DNA of 64,000 bases from Zoroaster sp. YZ-2022 (taxonomy: Eukaryota > Echinodermata > Asteroidea > Forcipulatida > Zoroasteridae): contig CM055817.1 of assembly GCA_029582265.1 (NCBI GenBank), forward strand, positions 62,303,073 through 62,367,072. Direction: 5' to 3'. The translations under genes and the position numbers were made by a program. The notes below the pieces were generated by a model, which did no database searches, was not told the DNA's origin, and saw only the letters and a program-made list of their open reading frames with translations. Numbering within the stretch: the first letter of the stretch is position 1; the number at the start of each line of letters is the position of its first letter. Of this stretch, positions 22,123-33,363 are shown piece by piece.

Positions 22123-22353
22123 TTATTGGCAAATTTGTCCTTTAGGTTCAGAGCTAACCATGGGCACGTACACGGGCTCTTGGATTTGAGAAGACCGTGT
22201 TCGCGAGCGTTTGTGTTTAGTAAAGTTGACCTGCCTCGTCTCCCATGTCCGTTTCTTTTTCTTTCCTGCTTTTGCAGAGCTCCTACTACGAGTACAATCA
22301 CTCTCTAACGGGGCGCATACGTCAGTGTAAGATACTTTGATTTCGTTCATCAC
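22123..22353 (-). CDS. Lys/Arg-rich exon-like sequence
   Basis: Open minus frame with a strongly basic centre (KAGKKKKRTWETRQ, then KHKRSRTRSS) that resembles a nuclear localisation signal. It ends at an in-frame stop near 22,123. No domain is recognised. It could link the Tudor-like segment upstream with the sequence at 21.5-22.05 kb, but I could not fix splice sites. Confidence 0.28.
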   Translation of the reverse strand: MMNEIKVSYTDVCAPLESDCTRSRSSAKAGKKKKRTWETRQVNFTKHKRSRTRSSQIQEPVYVPMVSSEPKGQICQ

Positions 22354-22456
22354 GCCATTGTCTTAATGTTCCTTCCACTTTCATTAAATGGGTCATTTAT
22401 CTTTACGGTTCCCTTTAAGACTTGTTCATTTATTCGAAAATAAAAATTGTCGCCTT

Positions 22457-22812
22457 TCACCAAGAAGGCTGGTTTAATAGGTTGAGGTGAATGGTATGTT
22501 GACCATCACCGAAACAAAATGGCTTGCGTTTGGTTCGTTTGCTTTGAGGCTTGGGACAAGGTGAGCGGACGCAACTCATTGTCACGGTCTCATCAAACTT
22601 CTTTGACCATCCGTCGTAATGAACACGGTACTCATCATTGAAAATTTGCAAACATGTTCCGAGCCTCCACACACACCAGACTCCTCGTCCAATATTTGTA
22701 CATTTTTGTCCAACCAGTACTGACTCTGACATTGTGTTGCAAACTTCCTGGAGTGTTGGTGAAAAGAGTGTTGAAGAAATTGAGACCACAAGCTGTGTCC
22801 ATCAGCGTACAA
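22457..22812 (-). CDS. Tudor/MBT-like barrel segment
   Basis: The minus frame contains WRLGTCLQIFNDEYRVHYDG followed by WSKKFDETV. A basic-aromatic V-H-Y-D-G-W-S-x-K-x-D-E pattern is characteristic of MBT repeats and related Tudor/chromo-barrel domains that bind methylated histones. The preceding sequence fits the first strand of the barrel better in a neighbouring frame (VQILDEESGV), suggesting a frame change near 22,670. After the barrel comes a basic tail (KPQSKRTKRKP). Whether this is an exon of the BRCT/HMG gene upstream on the same strand or a separate remnant cannot be decided from the sequence. Confidence 0.4.
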
Positions 22813-23037
22813 ATGTCAGACCGCGCTTCCTTTACACGGGACTTTCGCTGTGTGCATTGGAGCGTGGTTCCAGTGTGTTCCAGAGACTTGCAAACGCACT
22901 TTTAATGAGTTATACGTTTTCCTGGTCTGATGAATTTTCATCCCTGAAACAAAGCTTAGAAAATAACGAGGAAAGGGCATTATGTATACATGTATTACTC
23001 CCCACGCCAAAAAATCAATAATAATAATTATTTTAAA

Positions 23038-23410
23038 TTCGGACCCCCTAATCACGACAAAGGGGTCGAGAATATTTCAAAACTAAAATGATAAGTATCC
23101 GACCCCTAAACACGACAAAGGGGTCGAGAATATTTCAAAAACTAAAATGATGACAGTATCCGACCCCTAAACACCACAAAGGGGGTCGAGAATATTTCAA
23201 AAACTAAAATGACAAGTATCCGACCCCCTAAACACCACAAAGGGGGTCGAGAATATTTCAAAACTAAAATGACAAGTATCCGACCCCCTAAACACGACAA
23301 AGGGGGTCGAGAATATTTCAAAACTAAAATGACAAGTATCCGACCCTCTAAATACCACAAAGGTGGTCGAGTATATTTCAAAAACTAAAATTACAAGTAT
23401 CCAACCTTGC
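23038..23410. repeat. 60-bp satellite, block 1
   Basis: Six units of 60 bp containing GGGGTCGAGAATATTTCAAA, ACTAAAATGACAAGTATCCG and ACCCCCTAAACACGACAAAG. GGGGTC and GACCCC within the unit are complementary, so each unit can fold. Confidence 0.92.
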
Positions 23411-25065
23411 TATGATGAGACTGATTTTTAGTTGAAGTATAAGGGAGCGAGTCTGAATATAAGGGTGCGAGATTTACAATGGTTTTATTCTCACTGTGAT
23501 AAGAATGATTTTTTGTTTAAGTATAAGTGAGCGAGTCTGAATATAAGGGTGCGAGATTTACAATGGTTTTATTCTCACTATGATAATAATGATTTGTTGT
23601 TTAAGTATAAGGGAGCGAGTCTGAATATAAGGGTGCGAGATTTACAATGGTTTTATTCTCACTATGATAATAATGATTTGTTGTTTAAGCATAAGGGAGC
23701 GAGTCTGAATATAAAGGGTGAGATTTACAATGGTTTTATTCTCACTATGATAATAATGATTTGTTGTTTAAGTATAAGGGAGCGAGTCTGAATATAAGGG
23801 TGCGAGATTTACAATGGTTTTATTCTCACTATGATAATAATGATTTGTTGTTGAAGTATAAGGGAGCGAGTCTGAATATAAGGGTGCGAGATTTACAATG
23901 GTTTTATTCTCACTATGATAATAATGATTTGTTGTTGAAGTATAAAGGAGCGAGTCTGAATATAAGGGTGCGAGATTTACAATGGTTTTATTCTCACTAT
24001 GATAATAATGATTTGTTGTTTAAGTATAAGGAGCGAGTCTGAATATAAGGGTGCGAGATTTACAATGGTTTTATTCTCACTATGATAATAATGATTTGTT
24101 GTTGAAGTATAAGGAGCGAGTCTGAATATAAGGGTGCGAGATTTACAATGGTTTTATTCTCACTATGATAATAATGATTTGTTGTTGAAGTATAAGGAGC
24201 GAGTCTGAATATAAGGGTGCGAGATTTACAATGGTTTTATTCTCACTATGATAATAATGATTTGTTGTTGAAGCATAAGGGAGCGAGTCTGAATATAAGG
24301 GTGCGAGATTTACAATGGTTTTATTCTCACTATGATAATAATGATTTGTTGTTTAAGTATAAGGAGCGAGTCTGAATATAAGGGTGCGAGATTTACAATG
24401 GTTTTATTCTCACTATGATAATAATGATTTGTTGTTGAAGTATAAGGGAGCGAGTCTGAATATAAGGGTGCGAGATTTACAATGGTTTTATTCTCACTAT
24501 GATAATAATGATTTGTTGTTGAAGTATAAGGGAGCGAGTCTGAATATAAGGGTGCGAGATTTACAATGGTTTTATTCTCACTATGATAATAATGATTTGT
24601 TGTTTAAGTATAAGAGAGCGAGTCTGAATATAAGGGTGCGAGATTTACAATGGTTTTATTCTCGCTATGATAATAATGATGTTGTTTAAGTATAAGGGAG
24701 CGAGTCTGAATATAAGGGTGCGAGATTTACAATGGTTTTATTCTCACTATGATAATAATGATTTGTTGTTTAAGTATAAGGGAGCGAGTCTGAATATAAG
24801 GGTGCGAGATTTACAATGGTTTTATTCTCACTATGATAATAATGATTTGTTGTTTAAGTATAAGGGAGCGAGTCTGAATATAAGGGTGCGAGATTTACAA
24901 TGGTTTTATTCTCACTATGATAATAATGATTTGTTGTTTAAGTATAAGGGAGCGAGTCTGAATATAAGGGTGCGAGATTTACAATGGTTTTATTCTCGCT
25001 ATGATGAGACTGATTTTTTGTTTAAGTATAAGAGGGGTGCGATATTTACAATGGTTTTATTCTCG
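23411..25065 (+). repeat. 84-bp satellite, main block
   Basis: About twenty near-identical units of 84 bp (AAGTATAAGGGAGCGAGTCT, GAATATAAGGGTGCGAGATT, TACAATGGTTTTATTCTCAC, TATGATAATAATGATTTGTT, GTTT). Because 84 is divisible by three, runs of perfect units keep one frame open with a 28-residue repeat (RVRDLQWFYSHYDNNDLL plus a linker); units lacking one G (83 bp) close it. This is satellite DNA rather than a proven coding repeat. Confidence 0.93.
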
Positions 25066-25630
25066 CTACGAAAAGGGGGTCGAGAATATTTCAAAACTAA
25101 AATGACAAGTATCCGACCCCCTAAACACGACAAAGGGGGTCGAGAATATTTCAAAAACTAAAATGACAAGTATCCGACCCCCTAAACACGACAAAGGGTC
25201 GAGAATATTTCAAAAACTAAAATTACAAGTATCCAACCTTGCTGTGATGAGACTAATTTTTAGTTGAAGTATAAGGGAGCGAGTCTGAATATAAGGGTGC
25301 GATATTTACAATGGTTTTATTCTCACTATGATAATAATGATTTTTTGTTTAAGTATAAGAGAGCGAGTCTGAATATAAGGGTGCGAGATTTACAATGGTT
25401 TTATTCTCACTATGATAATAATGATTTTTTGTTTAAGTATAACATTAGTATAAGAGAGCGAGTCTGAATAGAAGGGTGCGAGATTTACAATGGTTTTATT
25501 CTCACTTTATGATAAGAATGATTTTTGTTTAAGTATAAGAGGTGCGATATTTACAATGGTTTTATTCTCGCTATGAAAAGGGGTCGAGAATATTTCAAAA
25601 CTAAAATGACAAGCATCCAACCCCTTAAAC
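25066..25630. repeat. Alternating 60-bp and 84-bp satellite blocks
   Basis: The 60-bp unit returns at about 25,070-25,220, the 84-bp unit at 25,240-25,565, and the 60-bp unit again at 25,575-25,630. The junction sequence CAACCTTGCT.TGATGAGACT is the same at 23,403 and 25,233, so the whole arrangement is a higher-order repeat. Confidence 0.88.
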
Positions 25631-25682
25631 ACCACAATTCTTGGTTCTAACAAACAGAACAAAATTCCATAGAGTGACGTAC

Positions 25683-27640
25683 CTCATATTAACCTCGTGC
25701 TCGTTGTTAACAGCTAATGCCCTTCTGTTGTAGACTTCCTTCTCATCTGCTGGCATGACTTGCCAATCATCGCAAATCGTCCGGTTTGCTACTGAGAAGT
25801 TGTTGAATGATAGCTGTATTGCCTGCATCCGGAAGAAAGGAACTTTGTGTTACTTTTGAGCGACCCTTCGAAAATCTTGCTTTTTTGGAAAACTTATTAA
25901 TATTTCTATATTATCGAAGTGAACCTAATAGACAACACTTTTTGAAAATCGTTTCCACCTGGTGCAGTTTGCGTTAAATCGTTGTATGGTTTATACAAAT
26001 CAAGTTGATGTAATTAATGATAGAGCAGGAGACAAAGTCATGAGGAGTTTACCTGCTTAAATTTGTATCTCTTGTAGACACTGAATCCAGATGGCATTTT
26101 TCTTTTGCGTTACAGGCAGTGTTGATTTCCTTTAAAGGTATTTGATGTTCAAACGTTACATCGGCCCTTCATGCTTCCTCATTTGATGTTTCAACCTTGT
26201 CGGTCCTGAAACTCTGAAAATGGTAGAAATGAAAACAAGTAGGAACAAAAAAAAGGGGGGAAAGAGGGTGGGGCTCTGATATCATTGATTTAGTGTCAAC
26301 TAATAATAATGAAGCGGCTTTACAGAAATACAGAAAATATTACAAGATATAAAGTCACACAAAATAGGCCAATGATAGCACAAGCTAATTTATACAAGAA
26401 CGCGTGCACGGGATTTTATTATTTTGTGCTCAATCGGTTACGTTAAACTAAAGAATGCTGGAATATTTAACGAAAGAGAATAAATATGTTCAAAAGTATT
26501 GACTCACCGCTTGTGTTCATTTGTCGCAATGTCACCAGGTGGAGGAAGAACTCTTAGTTTCTGAAGTACTTTCTGAGGAGCATCTCTTAGCTTTCTTGTA
26601 TCTAGGAGGTATTCTTCAACGCCCACATCAAATCCACGCTCAGCACATTTCTCTATATAACTTTCAGACACTATTGCCCATCCCCTGCGAAATCCTTCAG
26701 CGAGGCTTTGTACAATGCAGCGAGGTTCCCTGTTACACTTTATTTGCGAAGAAACTACCAATCCTTTTATTGGTATACGTTCATCTGGTAATTGACTGGT
26801 CCAGATATTGCCGCCAAGACTCTTAACATGCGCTGTAATTGCTTCTCTGGGCATCTTCATCCTCCCGCAAATAATAATATTCCAACCGCTAGCTGTTGTA
26901 GGACCAAGGTTGCCCCCGAAAATTGCGTCACAAAACATTGAATCAGCAGATAAGTATATTATGATGGCCCATTTGTTTCATAGCAGTAATGAACTCCCCT
27001 GGTTCCCCTCCTGCATGACCCAGATTTGCCCCAACATTTGCCCTTGAATCCTTCCAGAAAGAAAAAGGTTCGTCATCCAAACCTCTTTAGGGCTATGCCC
27101 CTTGATCCCTTGCAAAACTTGACAATATTGGTACAGGTGAGACCCATTAGAGTTGCCTGTTCCCGTCCCAGTTTGCTAGCATCACCAAAAAGTCGCCACC
27201 ACTCTCCTGGAGGACTAAGCCAATGATATAAATAAAGAAGACATTGTCGGAGGCGCATTGGATTGATGGACATTCCGGTAGCTGTCATTTTTGGTTCCAG
27301 TACCCTCATACCACCATTCAACCGGGATTTCAACTTTCTGGTGATGGCCTTTTCTGAGGCCAGAAACCCAGGTAACCGCTTTCTGAGATAGCTGATAATA
27401 TCTTGCACACTCTTTGTGTCAACTATTATCAATAATTCATCAGCCGTGATGTGATAGTGGTTTGCACTGTGGGATGTTATAAGGAAATCGTACAAACTCG
27501 TCTGGCGACCACATTTTTTAATTGTAATTCTCTTTATAACATCTGTTAAATCATCAACGGACAACCTTCCATTCCAACCTTCATCATCACCCTCGATGAT
27601 ACGTCTCTTTCTAGTATCTGAGACGCTTAACCCCAAAGCC
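25683..27640 (-). CDS. BRCT plus HMG-box gene, partial four-exon model
   Basis: Four minus-strand exons with compatible phases: 27083-27640 (start uncertain), 26508-26888, about 26053-26104 and 25683-25822. Donors are AGAG/GTTTGG, GCG/GTGAGT, CAG/GTAAAC and GAG/GTACGT. The second exon encodes a BRCT domain: WNIIICGRMKMPREAITAHV, then LGGNIW, then WAIVSESYIEKCAERG. Exons three and four join in phase 0 to give an HMG-box-like domain: PSGFSVYKRYKFKQ continuing to TICDDWQVMPADEKEVYNRR, with the expected Trp and EKxxY. The first exon contains GEWWRLFGDASKLGREQATL, a motif I have seen in uncharacterised invertebrate proteins. BRCT and HMG boxes together suggest a nuclear chromatin or DNA-repair role. 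The acceptor of exon three is weak, the 5' end is not fixed, and downstream exons beyond the satellite are missing. Confidence 0.55.
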
Positions 27641-27965
27641 AAGCAGAAATCATCTTTACCACCATTGTGGACTGTTCTTGAAATTCTTGATAATTATTTT
27701 TCTTGTAATCGAATTCTTTTCCGAGAGTTCTGGATGCGGAATGACCGGAGTTGTCATCTTGATTCCTACGATCATTCTTATCTTTCAAAGTTGACGTAGA
27801 CAAAATCTCCCTTGACTTTGCTATGTTACCTCTTTCTTCTAAATTGAGGGGCCTTATAAGTTATATACCTGCAATTAGTTCTCCGTTATTTTCTTCATCC
27901 GCGTTTTGGTTCACCGTATTCGACAATACCTGTGAGAGTTCGCGTGCATCTTCATCTTAGTTCAG
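27641..27965 (-). pseudogene. Upstream coding-like sequence of the BRCT/HMG locus
   Basis: Minus-strand sequence with balanced coding appearance: DEDARELSQVLSNTVNQNAD near 27,930 and, in the same frame after a 30-base segment with a stop, SREILSTSTLKDKNDRRNQD near 27,800. The 30-base segment begins GTATAT and ends TTTAG and is a multiple of three, so it is either one stop codon in a read-through frame or an unusually small intron. A further frame change is needed near 27,640 to join the next exon. No domain recognised. Confidence 0.3.
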
Positions 27966-28778
27966 TGATCCGATTGTTTGCCCTTCTCTTTCTTGAACAC
28001 ACAATGAACTATTACTGTCTTGAAGACAGCGTCCACCAAATACCAACGCCGCAAAATGACTCAACGGACATATGACGTTGACAGTTTCTCGCTTTCAGAA
28101 AGTGGTCATTTACATCAATTCCTTGTTTTATAAAAACGTATCAAATGGTCGCCAGCCCTCTTTTTTCCGTCTATTGTTTTGTCCAATGAAAGTTAGGGCA
28201 CTTTGAACTTCTATAAAAGTTTTGTTATGGACAACCCGATCGAGTATCAAAGTTTTCATTCCAAAATTTGGGTGATAACATATTTACTTAATTAATTTAA
28301 AAATATATCATTTCATCGTACACGGGGTGTTGAACTTAATATTATAATTTGTTCTCATCCCTTGCTTTTTTGTTAAGAAGTTAAGATCAGTTCTATCTGC
28401 AGTTGAGTTGAAGAATGAGCTTTTTCATGGAACAGAACCCTATAATTATGTACATGTACATGAACATTGTATATGTACAGTACAATACATGCATGCTTGT
28501 ATCCCTGCCTCCAAGGTTAAATCAGCACACAGACCCTCCGTTGCTGGCCCACAGCGCTTGCGCATGCAGCAGCATAGTGGTCACTCACAGCATAGAGAAA
28601 GGACCACAGACATCACATGTGGTATGTGACCTATAATTAGCTTCCCTTGCCTGATTGGACCTTGAATAATGGTCACTGCATACCATGTTTATACACTGAC
28701 AACCCTGGCAGCTCAGGGTTTTGTGTGCAAATCTCAATGACCAAATTTATCATTGGGGTACCACTAATGAGCCGGCCT
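27966..28778. other. Non-coding stretch
   Basis: Presumed 5' flank of the BRCT/HMG locus and spacer. A CCAAT motif occurs near 28,180. Two overlapping 73-codon frames at 28,408-28,636 have no recognisable motif. Confidence 0.35.
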
Positions 28779-29205
28779 GGAGATCATAAACCTTGGCCTA
28801 GAATAACAATGTAGCTTTGAGATTAAAAAATATCGGTACAACTATACTCCAGTTCGGTGGGAGTTTGGTGCAATATTGATTGTATTTATATCTGAAAAGG
28901 TCCCCAAAATTAACCTTGTAAGACCTATTTTAGCTTGTATTTCCCATGTTTTCATAAAATATTTCTCAGAATATTGATCAAAATCATGATTTAGCAGAAA
29001 TTAAGCGCCTCAATTAATGAGCAAGGCTTAGTTTATGTAAAACTTAGATTTGTCATTCTCAAATATTTAGTTTTTCATTCTACAAGGAGATAATACCTTA
29101 ACAATGCTCTGATGTAACATGGGAAAATCACGTGAGAAATACTAACAAAAACACGGGCAATACAATCTTTAAAGGGACATACATCGTCACGATCAGATCA
29201 GACTT
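28779..29205 (+). repeat. Dispersed repeat, copy 2
   Basis: Second copy of the repeat at 18537-18970, same orientation, with numerous substitutions and short indels. It runs directly into the inverted-repeat element at 29168-29395. Confidence 0.85.
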
Positions 29206-29395
29206 TCAACAGGGCATGGAATCGGTGGCCTAGTTTAAGATGAACACAGTGACTGAAAATTACTAGGTCATTTATGCAGCAGCAACGGTTATGACCTTAT
29301 TATAAATATATGGTATTTTTTCAGTCACAGAGTTAATCTTAAATTAGTACTCCGATTCCATGCCCTGTTAATCGTGACGATATTGTCCCTTTAAA
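29168..29395. mobile_element. MITE with AAAGGGACA terminal inverted repeats
   Basis: Both ends carry AAAGGGACA..ATCGTCACGAT and AACAGGGCATGGAATCGG in opposite orientation, giving terminal inverted repeats of about 55 bp in a 228-bp element. No coding capacity. One end also occurs at 18,938-18,970 and a partial copy lies at 39,874-39,995 inside an intron of the receptor gene. Confidence 0.75.
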
Positions 29396-32300
29396 CTATC
29401 TATATGTGACAGGCCATTTACATACAGCCCTTGTCTGACCACCTAGCGCCCTCATTTGTCCCATTTGATAAACAAGGCCACCCCTGTAACCATACTCCTT
29501 AGGACCCCACATCATTCTTATCACAGAGTGCACCCAGACAAGATCTCTGTGGCACATACAAGTTTCTTTGTTTATAGTTATTCACTTATGATCCATGAAT
29601 ATACCTCTATGAAACTGCTCAAGATCTAGGCTAGGGTAAGTTTTTACTTCTTTTGTATTCTTTTAGATTTCCATAAAGTTGTATTTATAGGTTTACTTGT
29701 TACTCTGATATTTCACTTGTTCATAGTATACTTCTCCAGTGGTTGAATTAGTTTTACTCATTCATCACATTTTCTTGTATGGAATTACTTTTACTCTTGC
29801 TTTGTTTATTGGTTGATAGTTTTTCTGAGACAGCATAGATGCATTAAGTTTATTTAGTTTTGTTTAGTTCTTTTGTATTTACTTAATTTAGTTTGGAAAC
29901 ATTCACAAATTTAGTACTGTGATCAAACTGCTTTTCTTTAACCTTAGACTACCACTTAAAATATTGTACACGTATCAGCTGTAGAAGTGACCTAGCCGTA
30001 ATAACATGTGGTTTTCCCTCAGCTGCAAGTGAAAGGTTGAAGGTTATTGGTATATTTGGTAGTGGCTCAAGGAACCTTGATTTATTATGGCATGCTCATT
30101 TCGTTTCTGGAGTAAGTCCCTAGACTATTAGCTGAGTGTTTCTAGAGCATACGAAATCTAATTATCAATTGCCTATAGGTTTGCACACAATTCTGTCCAT
30201 CGATATTGCTTTGTTATTGATAATAGTATGGTTGTTCTTATTCAAGTTCTCCAGCAATTGATCTGTGATCATTTCTATTTCTCATTCCATTAAGCAACCA
30301 CTAGGAATAACCACCAGTTTTATTGTCCTCTTGGGTATTTAACTTTCTAGAGCATAGGGTCAATAACAACTTAGCCTAAAATACTTGTATTTTATATTAT
30401 TTACTTATTAGTTTTATCCATTGCTGTTTACATAATTTCTTATGTAACACAGAGCACTGTGTAGTTGTTTATTACACCATTACTCAGGAATGTGTGTGGT
30501 CTCTCTAGCCATGCTCTGGCCCAGGCAGAGATTCCTGGAGCTATATGCTGAGTATAGTGTCTGTGCATGGTTAGGGAAGTTGACATATGGATAATCCCCA
30601 TGCTGCATATAGCATTGTTTATGGATATGGTGTACAGTGATGGTTGAGTTGATTTAAGTAATTGATATGCCATCACTGCTACATCACCCTTTTTACAGGT
30701 TGGGCAATTGTTTATTGTAGTGTGCTAGAGAAGGGTTTATATAGTTGGGTTTTCTTATGTTTTAATGATTATGTATTCACCTATGTTTTACTGCACAAAT
30801 GCTGGCTATTTGTGTGCTTTACTGTCGAAGGACCTTGACTAGTTAGCTTGTATTGCCACTATGTTTTATTCTACTGATATTCTGAAAGTGTATAATTAGA
30901 CTTTAATCTTATATTCTTTGTTTACTCTTTTATCACGTTGCTCATTTATTTATCCAAACTTTCTTAACTTTAATATAGAAATGTTCGATGCATTTTGACA
31001 AAGGTTTTGTTGTTTACCTTAAGTTCAAGTTAGAGCAATCACTTGCCTTGCACATTTTGGAACAACATTAACTTAACTACTTGTTAATGGTTAATTGCAT
31101 TATTATTTCTATTTGATTTTCCTTTACTTGAGATTTATTTCCGAGATCATTACAACTTCTTATCATAAATTTCTTTGCTCGATTGGTACATTCCAAGGCA
31201 TAGTATTTATATGGAATTTGCATTTTTGTATCTTTTCAGGGTTTATGTTACACCATTAAAATAACACGACACTGTACACCATCCTTGTCATGGGCATTAT
31301 TTTCTAAGTGTCACATATATATAATATTCACAAAGGACAAAGTACAACAGCCACACGTACACACTAATGTTTTGTACAGTCTTTTATTTCTTTACTACAA
31401 ACGAGGACTTATAAAACTATGATTCCAGTCTTCACACGACACATACATAGAAAAGCAATAAATGTTATCAAGTAAAACTCAATATTCGATTAAGGCCAAT
31501 AAGAATTTGTTTCAATCATTGCATGACACAAAACACAAACTACTAAAAGTGAAAATTAAATAGTTTGTAGGTCACGTGGTTTTAATTACATATTCTCACT
31601 TTCTATCTTTAACCACTTAGATATACAGTTTAAAATGTCAATCAATGGACATTATTTGAGCTCTGAAATTTCCATCAACACAATATGATAATGATATTAT
31701 ATCATGTAATTAGTATAAGGCTATACGAGAATGACATATCAATATGAATATTCATGATTAAAGTTAAAACCCCGGCATATCAGTGAAAATAAATGGTTTG
31801 CTTGACAATCTGACACATATCAAAAATACAATAACATAATGACGTCAAATCACGTGTACGGTTATGACGTCATTAATTATATAAATCAACGGTTCATCGT
31901 GGTTCTACAATTTCAGAACAGTTAAAAAATAATGAAATAATCATTATTGTGTAATATATTATGTATATAAACTCGAAGGTATAAACTGGATGGGTGTAAT
32001 CCCAGGATGGGGTATAACAATATTTTGTTGGGGGATGGTCCATAGGATCACCCTCACTAACCTTTTGGGTCAAGTAAAAAACAAATATTGGACAAACTCC
32101 TCGGGAAAATTTGGATTCTCTCAGGCTTATTTGAACATAATTTAGGACTTCCATTGTTATCAAATTATTCAACATTTGAAATTAAAAATAAATAAATAAA
32201 TAAAACATTTTCAGGTGTTGGGGAGGGTTTAAGACTGGATCACGTTCAAGGGGGGGGGGGGTCACTGGAATTGAATCATCCATCACACCTTTAACAAATT

Positions 32301-33190
32301 TACACCACTGATAATTCATATAAATTGTCGTCTGTATGAACCTGGTGTCCACATTATCAATGTTCCAATGCCCACACAAACTTCTGAAAATTGCCGGTAA
32401 AACACAGGCGATCCATCTTTAACATTTGTAAATTGATAAATAATATATTCAATATAAAAACGATATGATCTTCAATATAGATTATATGCTGTAGTATTTT
32501 GTATTATAAATTAATGTACAACTTTCCTAAAATATATTATATATTAAAATAAAAAATATATAAATATGAAACACACAAGTACAACCAAAAGCCATGTGTT
32601 TTGATTCCACAAATTTTTCATAAATTCATTGATCAAGGTCCATCATTGCTCACAATTCACACTTCTTTGGCTTTTATTTACTCATTATAGTTTTCAAATA
32701 TTCATATTATAGAGTTTCCAATGGTAACCAAGGTTGTTTTATGGTTTGATACTGAAATCATTTTGATAACAGACAATGTTTGAAGTGAAACCAGCTCAGC
32801 CCTGATCAGGAACTGTGTACGATCGATCGTTAACACTGAGGGCGAATAATTATTCACAATAGTGATTGCGAATGTACATATTGCGAATTCTAAAGTATTT
32901 CTAATATTCAATAAAATCTTGGTTTTTTTACGAGACTGACATATAAAATGGGCTTCCATGTGCATGGGTGCATCCCACTAAATAGAGCTGTTTATCATAA
33001 TTTGTATGTCTTGTCTTCACATTTAAAAAAAAAAAAAAAAAACAAAAAAAAAAACTGGACTGTAAATTGGAAGTGCGCCCTCAAGAGTTAGTCCTTATTA
33101 CACAATATGGCTTCCCATATCATCGTGAACCGTTACGGTGTACAGTACAGCAATAAATAAGTGTTTCAAATAATGGAATCGAGTCCATTC
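29396..33190. other. Long non-coding intergenic stretch
   Basis: AT-rich, no open frame above about 93 codons and none with a recognisable motif. A run of A with interruptions lies at 33,025-33,055. It separates the 3' end of the receptor gene (minus strand) from repeats to the left. Confidence 0.5.
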
Positions 33191-33196
33191 TTTATT
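33191..33196 (-). terminator. Polyadenylation signal of the receptor gene
   Basis: AATAAA on the minus strand about 170 bases after the stop codon at 33,364. It is the first canonical hexamer downstream and gives a short 3' untranslated region. Confidence 0.5.
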
Positions 33197-33363
33197 AGTT
33201 TATCCTTCATAACAACATAACAATATGATATGCAGCAGTGTGGAAAGGTAAATAAGTCAGCTGCATTGTTTTGTATATTGGAGGCGGAAAATGTATTGTT
33301 ACTAACGTACTTAAACTAAGTTAAAGCCATGCCATGATGTGTCTCATTCAATCGAACAAGTTA

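Noticed and set aside
23411..25065. CRISPR-like array
   Set aside because: Units are contiguous 84-bp repeats without unique spacers, in a eukaryotic genome; it is a satellite.
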